Under the pieces are notes generated by a model. It was not told where the DNA came from, did not search any database, and was given only the letters and a program-made list of their open reading frames with translations. A program made the translations under genes and the position numbers. From Pampus argenteus (lineage: Eukaryota > Chordata > Actinopteri > Scombriformes > Stromateidae), in the NCBI GenBank assembly GCA_036937835.1, contig CM072878.1, forward strand, positions 18,270,501 to 18,334,500: 64,000 nucleotides of DNA, in the 5' to 3' direction. Shown in pieces: positions 60,357 to 64,000 of the stretch. Position 1 is the first letter of the stretch, and the number at the start of each line of letters is the position of its first letter.

Positions 60357-62136
60357 CTGCACGGAGGAACAGAAAGGTTTATATTACAAAAATAATATTA
60401 TATACATTTTAGTGCTTTAAAGCAGAGTGAAATCTAGTTTTTCTACAATGTTTTTGTGCTATTTTTGGAGTATTAAACATGAGAGTGCTGGAGGTTAAAT
60501 GACATAATGATAATGAGGACGTGTGTATGAAATATGAGTGAGTATATAGTAGTTAATAGATTAAAACTGGTCGTGTTCAGGTGGGAACATATAAACGCAC
60601 CAGAAGTTCTGCAAACTTTTCAAATTGATGCATAAAATGAAGCAAGTTGTAAAAAATAGAAATTTGAGAAGTTTTTGGAGTCTTTTTTTTGTTTCCACAA
60701 GATACATCAAGAACTGCATAATAAAACGTCTACTGGAGTCAAACGTTCGTGAAACGTGTGGCGCTTGCTGACCTGCCAACGGCTGCCTCCACTGGCCCTG
60801 CATCTGAGCCCCCCCTCCTGGTGCCGGGTGGACCAACTGCTGCCCTAAACCCTGGTGAGACATCATGCCTGACATGTGAGACACTCCACCCTGCTGCGAG
60901 GACAGAAGAGACAGAAGAGACACGTTAACCTCCGCAAAGACTTCCAGAAGAGCAGTTTAGGCCACTTGATAAACCAAAGAGCCGTTTGTTGCTCTCTTAC
61001 TGGCTGCTGTTGGCTGAGGAGAAGACTTCGGAGCTGCGGATTGGCTCCGGGGTTTGCGAGCCGCAGTATGGGACCCTGAGGTGGGGCTTGTCCGCTCTGC
61101 GCCACCTGGTTGGGTGGAGCTCCACTGACTGAAGGCTGTTGGCTGGTCGGTCCGGCTGCTCTCATTGTCATCTGAGGGAACGCCACATAGTTTAAGAGGT
61201 TATAAACTGTATTCATAGCCATGAATGACAAAACAGTACCTTACAGAAGGCGTCCTAACTGCTGGTTTTTAATCCCTTCAACTCAAACAGTTCATATTGA
61301 AGATATACAAACGTACACATGCGTGTTATCAATGAAATATGCTTTTGTTTGTGACATGCTACAAGAGAAGCATTCAACAATAACACATGCTGATAGGACT
61401 GTTCACCAGCCTGATGCTGAGCAGTGACAGTGAAAGGTGTGTCAACAACAATATGACAATAACGAGGGTGTCCACAAGTTTCAGAACGACTTTAATTTAA
61501 CTGAGCTAATCTCGTTTAAAACGCATAAACAAAGCAGCTTATTACTTATTTTCCATCACTATATGTGTTCACCATGAGAGCAAAAACAGCATGAAATTAG
61601 ATGATAAAGGATGTTGGAAAATGAACATTATACCATGTAGTTCAACGAAGCCTGTTAATGCATAGTGGAAAATTATGATTTAATACGTTAAAGTCTTTTC
61701 ATTTCAATCAAGTACCTGTGGACACCCTGGACATATGTTGCTTGAATATTAAGAGGCTACTGCAGGTCTCACCATGTTGTTCTGCCTTTGCTGTTCCTCC
61801 ATCATAGTGACCTGACTAACAGGGGGCATGCCCACCACCACAGACTGCACACAGGACAGATCAGAGAAGAAGGAGGAGGAGGAGGAGGAGGAGGAGGAGG
61901 AGGAGAGGGTTACCAGTAAAGCATGCAGGACACCGGGGACGTACAGGTGTCAACAACAGGCAGTGAAAGAGTCGATGCTGGAAACACAAGCAGACGTGCC
62001 AACCTGGAAGGAGTCAATATACCTGCTGCTGGACGTTTCCATGGGAGACAGGAAGGGGTCCGGGCGGCCTGTTGAGGAAGTTCTGGTTTGGGGGGACTTG
62101 ACCAGGCTGCATTGGACCTCCTGCACCACCCAACTG
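60253..62136 (-). CDS. med25: Mediator complex subunit 25, C-terminal part, five exons
   Basis: MED25 is a Mediator subunit that links transcriptional activators and nuclear receptors to RNA polymerase II. The exons in transcript order are 62023-62136, 61773-61844, 61001-61171, 60773-60893 and 60253-60356. All have GT/AG splice sites and fitting phases, and together they encode 193 residues. The piece is Gln/Pro/Gly-rich and unstructured. It contains GPILRLANPGANPQLRSLLL, with the LXXLL nuclear-receptor box LRSLL, and ends EDEILMDLI, close to human MED25 (EDDILMDLI) as I remember it. The N-terminal von Willebrand A domain and the activator-interacting domain should lie beyond 64000. No coding defects are seen. 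Confidence 0.9.
60773..60893 (-). CDS. med25: med25 exon, Gly/Gln/Met-rich
   Basis: It encodes QGGVSHMSGMMSHQGLGQQL followed by VHPAPGGGAQMQGQWRQPLA and one base of a Gly codon. The acceptor could be gcag before 60893 or one CAG further in (an alternative with three fewer bases). The donor is gtcagc. Confidence 0.87.
61001..61171 (-). CDS. med25: med25 exon with LXXLL motif
   Basis: It encodes 57 residues from MTMRAAGPTSQQPSVSGAPP to NPQLRSLLLSQQQP. The LRSLL motif is the nuclear-receptor box known from MED25. The acceptor is ccctcag and the donor CCA|gtaaga. Confidence 0.9.
61773..61844 (-). CDS. med25: med25 exon, 24 residues
   Basis: It encodes SVVVGMPPVSQVTMMEEQQ followed by RQNNM. The acceptor is tgtgcag and the donor ATG|gtgaga. 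It is in phase 0 at both ends, so the exon could be skipped without a frameshift. Confidence 0.83.
61869..61903. repeat. (GGA)n trinucleotide repeat in med25 intron
   Basis: About 11 AGG/GGA copies between med25 exons 61773-61844 and 62023-62136. On the transcript strand it is a pyrimidine tract just below the acceptor side. Confidence 0.93.
62023..62136 (-). CDS. med25: med25 exon, Pro/Gln-rich linker
   Basis: It encodes 38 residues, QLGGAGGPMQPGQVPPNQNF followed by LNRPPGPLPVSHGNVQQQ. The acceptor tgtgcag lies above 62136 and the donor gtatat below 62023. It is in phase 0 at both ends. Confidence 0.85.
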
Positions 62137-64000
62137 CTGCACAGAAAACAGAGACAGCAGTCACATGTTATGTTAACGTACAGGTTCACACGTCATATAC
62201 AATATCAGTTCAGAGTGAGACGCTATGTGAGAAGAAAAGAGGCGACCTGTTGCTCAAGAGATTATGGAAACAAAAGTAGATTATTCAGAAATATACTCTG
62301 AAGACAAGCAGTCATGCAGTGAAAAAATAGCAGAAAAATCACTATAGAGACAAGTGAGAAATGCTTAAAAAGAGTTAGCTGTGCTTCTACACGGAGGGCG
62401 AGACGAGGAGCAACGAAGGGCGTTTCATCCAGACTCTAAACACAAATTATGAACTACAGACTCGGGGTGTGATGGAAAAACGCCCTCACCCATCCATCTT
62501 GCTGAATCTGAACAAATCACCCCGGGGTTGTGCTAATGCGTGGTGTGTTTTCTGACCAACACCTCTTCCTCTCGTCTACCGTCTATGATTTATCTCCCTA
62601 TCTTTAACCCAGTAACCTGTAAAATGCTGGATAAAGATTTAAAAGTCTGCTTTCAATCTTTTTTTCAGAGGAAAAAAAAAAATAATATTCAATTTTGTCT
62701 TGCTGCGAACAGAACAAACTGCAATCTCATTCCTGATGAATGCCACTCCAGGGTTTTGCACAGAGAAACCTTAACTACTGGTCCAAATTGAAATTTTAAT
62801 TACGTTAAGATTGCTGTAGCGGTTCCCTATTAGCAATGCAGCACTGAATATGCGATGATACACAAGAGGCAGGAAAAAAATCATTATAATTTCATGTCTT
62901 CTGCCTTCTCTAAATGCCCTGATGCTCATATACACACGGCTTCAAGTTACATATAGGGCTCACGCGCTTTGCGAAGACATAAAATTAGCAGGGTGAGTAA
63001 ACAAGAGCTATCGCTGCTGATTAGAGCAGTGTGAGAGGAGAAATGTAATCTAACTCATGTAAACTCGACATCAGGATTCATTTTTGCTGCTTCTCTGTGC
63101 CGACGCGATGCATCGTTTCAGAGTTTTGCAGCAACTCTCCTCACTGGATGCAATAAGCTGGAGTGGAAACCTGACAGGAGGACAGCTAATCCAGAGAACA
63201 ACGTTTTAAATCATCCTGCCTCCGGGGATGAAGATGAGCAGTGAGGGAAAGTGAAATTTCCACGTCGTGTGGACGAGGCAGCAGCGTTTGTAACCTGTAA
63301 TGAACTGGTCTACCTTTAGCAGGGAGGCTTTGATTTCCTTATTCTGTCCCTAAAGATTGACACACACACACACACACACACACCACTGCCACTCCATCTC
63401 CTACAGAGTGTCTCATGTAATGTTAACATCAGAGCCGCCTGCACTGCATAATTAATACCCATCTGAGCTGTGCTTTGTTTAAAGCTGAATCTCATAACTT
63501 TGATCATGTTCGAACTACAGCACAGATGACGGAGGAACTAGAGTACATATTTAGTTTTTATAACATCCTTTGTGGAGCAGCAACGATTCCTCAACAGGAA
63601 ATTAATTGTCAACAGTTTTCACAATTGCTTAATTATTTTTTTTAAATGCTTAAACTGGCTGGTTTTAAATGTGGATATTTGCTGGTTTCTTTAGTCCTCT
63701 GTGACACTAAACTGAATATATTTGGGTTGTAAGCTGCTGGTTGGGATGAAAATAGTTTTAGGTTCCAACATTGGGAAGTAAACTTTACCTGTAAACTGTC
63801 ATGTGATTAAACAGCACAGGTAACATCAACCAGGACAGGTGTTCCTGTGGCTTCATTTGTCTTCCTTATCGATAACTCTGCAGGTAATTTTTTTCTTCTG
63901 ACCAACGATATAAAACTCATAAAAGATATTTTGTGTTATCATACAAGACAGAAACCACCAAATCTTCACGTTTGAGAAGCTGGAAACTGAAAATTTTGAA
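62137..64000 (-). other. Presumed med25 intron at right edge
   Basis: The ACID domain of MED25 is not encoded here, so most of this stretch is probably intron. Two in-frame short segments with splice-like borders (62490-62507 and 63314-63349) are noted as weak microexon candidates. Confidence 0.5.
63360..63383. repeat. (CA)n microsatellite
   Basis: About 12 copies in a presumed med25 intron, directly upstream (transcript sense) of a possible short exon. Confidence 0.95.

Noticed and set aside
61828..62301. 157-codon plus-strand open frame
   Set aside because: It is antisense to two med25 exons and includes the (GGA)n poly-Glu run.

Overview
The window is nuclear DNA from a vertebrate, most likely a ray-finned (teleost) fish. 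It has split genes with GT/AG introns, vertebrate muscle and synapse proteins, many (CA)n microsatellites, and short inverted-repeat transposon remnants of the kind common in fish. I cannot name the species.

Three protein genes are supported. (1) Positions 1-5450, plus strand: the last nine exons of a fast-type myosin-binding protein C gene (mybpc2), covering the end of domain C7 and all of C8, C9 and C10. (2) Positions 27371-35065, minus strand: the complete two-exon coding region of lrrc4b (netrin-G ligand 3), a postsynaptic LRR/Ig adhesion protein of about 728 residues ending in a PDZ ligand. A 1.5-kb minisatellite with nested higher-order structure lies in its intron. (3) Positions 60253-62136, minus strand: the last five recognisable coding exons of med25, a Mediator subunit; the rest of that gene lies beyond the right edge.

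The 5.5-26.5 kb interval lies between the convergent mybpc2 and lrrc4b genes. It holds microsatellites, two copies of a palindromic MITE-like repeat and possible regulatory motifs, including an RFX X-box and a POU-like palindrome. The 35-60 kb interval is the upstream side of lrrc4b and the downstream side of med25. It holds more microsatellites, a purine-rich tract, a CpG-rich patch near 53.4-53.9 kb that could be a distal minus-strand promoter and noncoding exon, a GC-rich minisatellite, and a Tc1-like transposase remnant at 58.3-58.5 kb.

The genes do not form a functional unit. One is sarcomeric, one synaptic and one general transcriptional. From memory, all three human orthologues lie in 19q13.33, with MYBPC2 and LRRC4B convergent there too, so the link is probably inherited synteny. 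I found no prokaryotic, viral or CRISPR content. Outside the three genes, the open reading frames look like products of low-complexity DNA.
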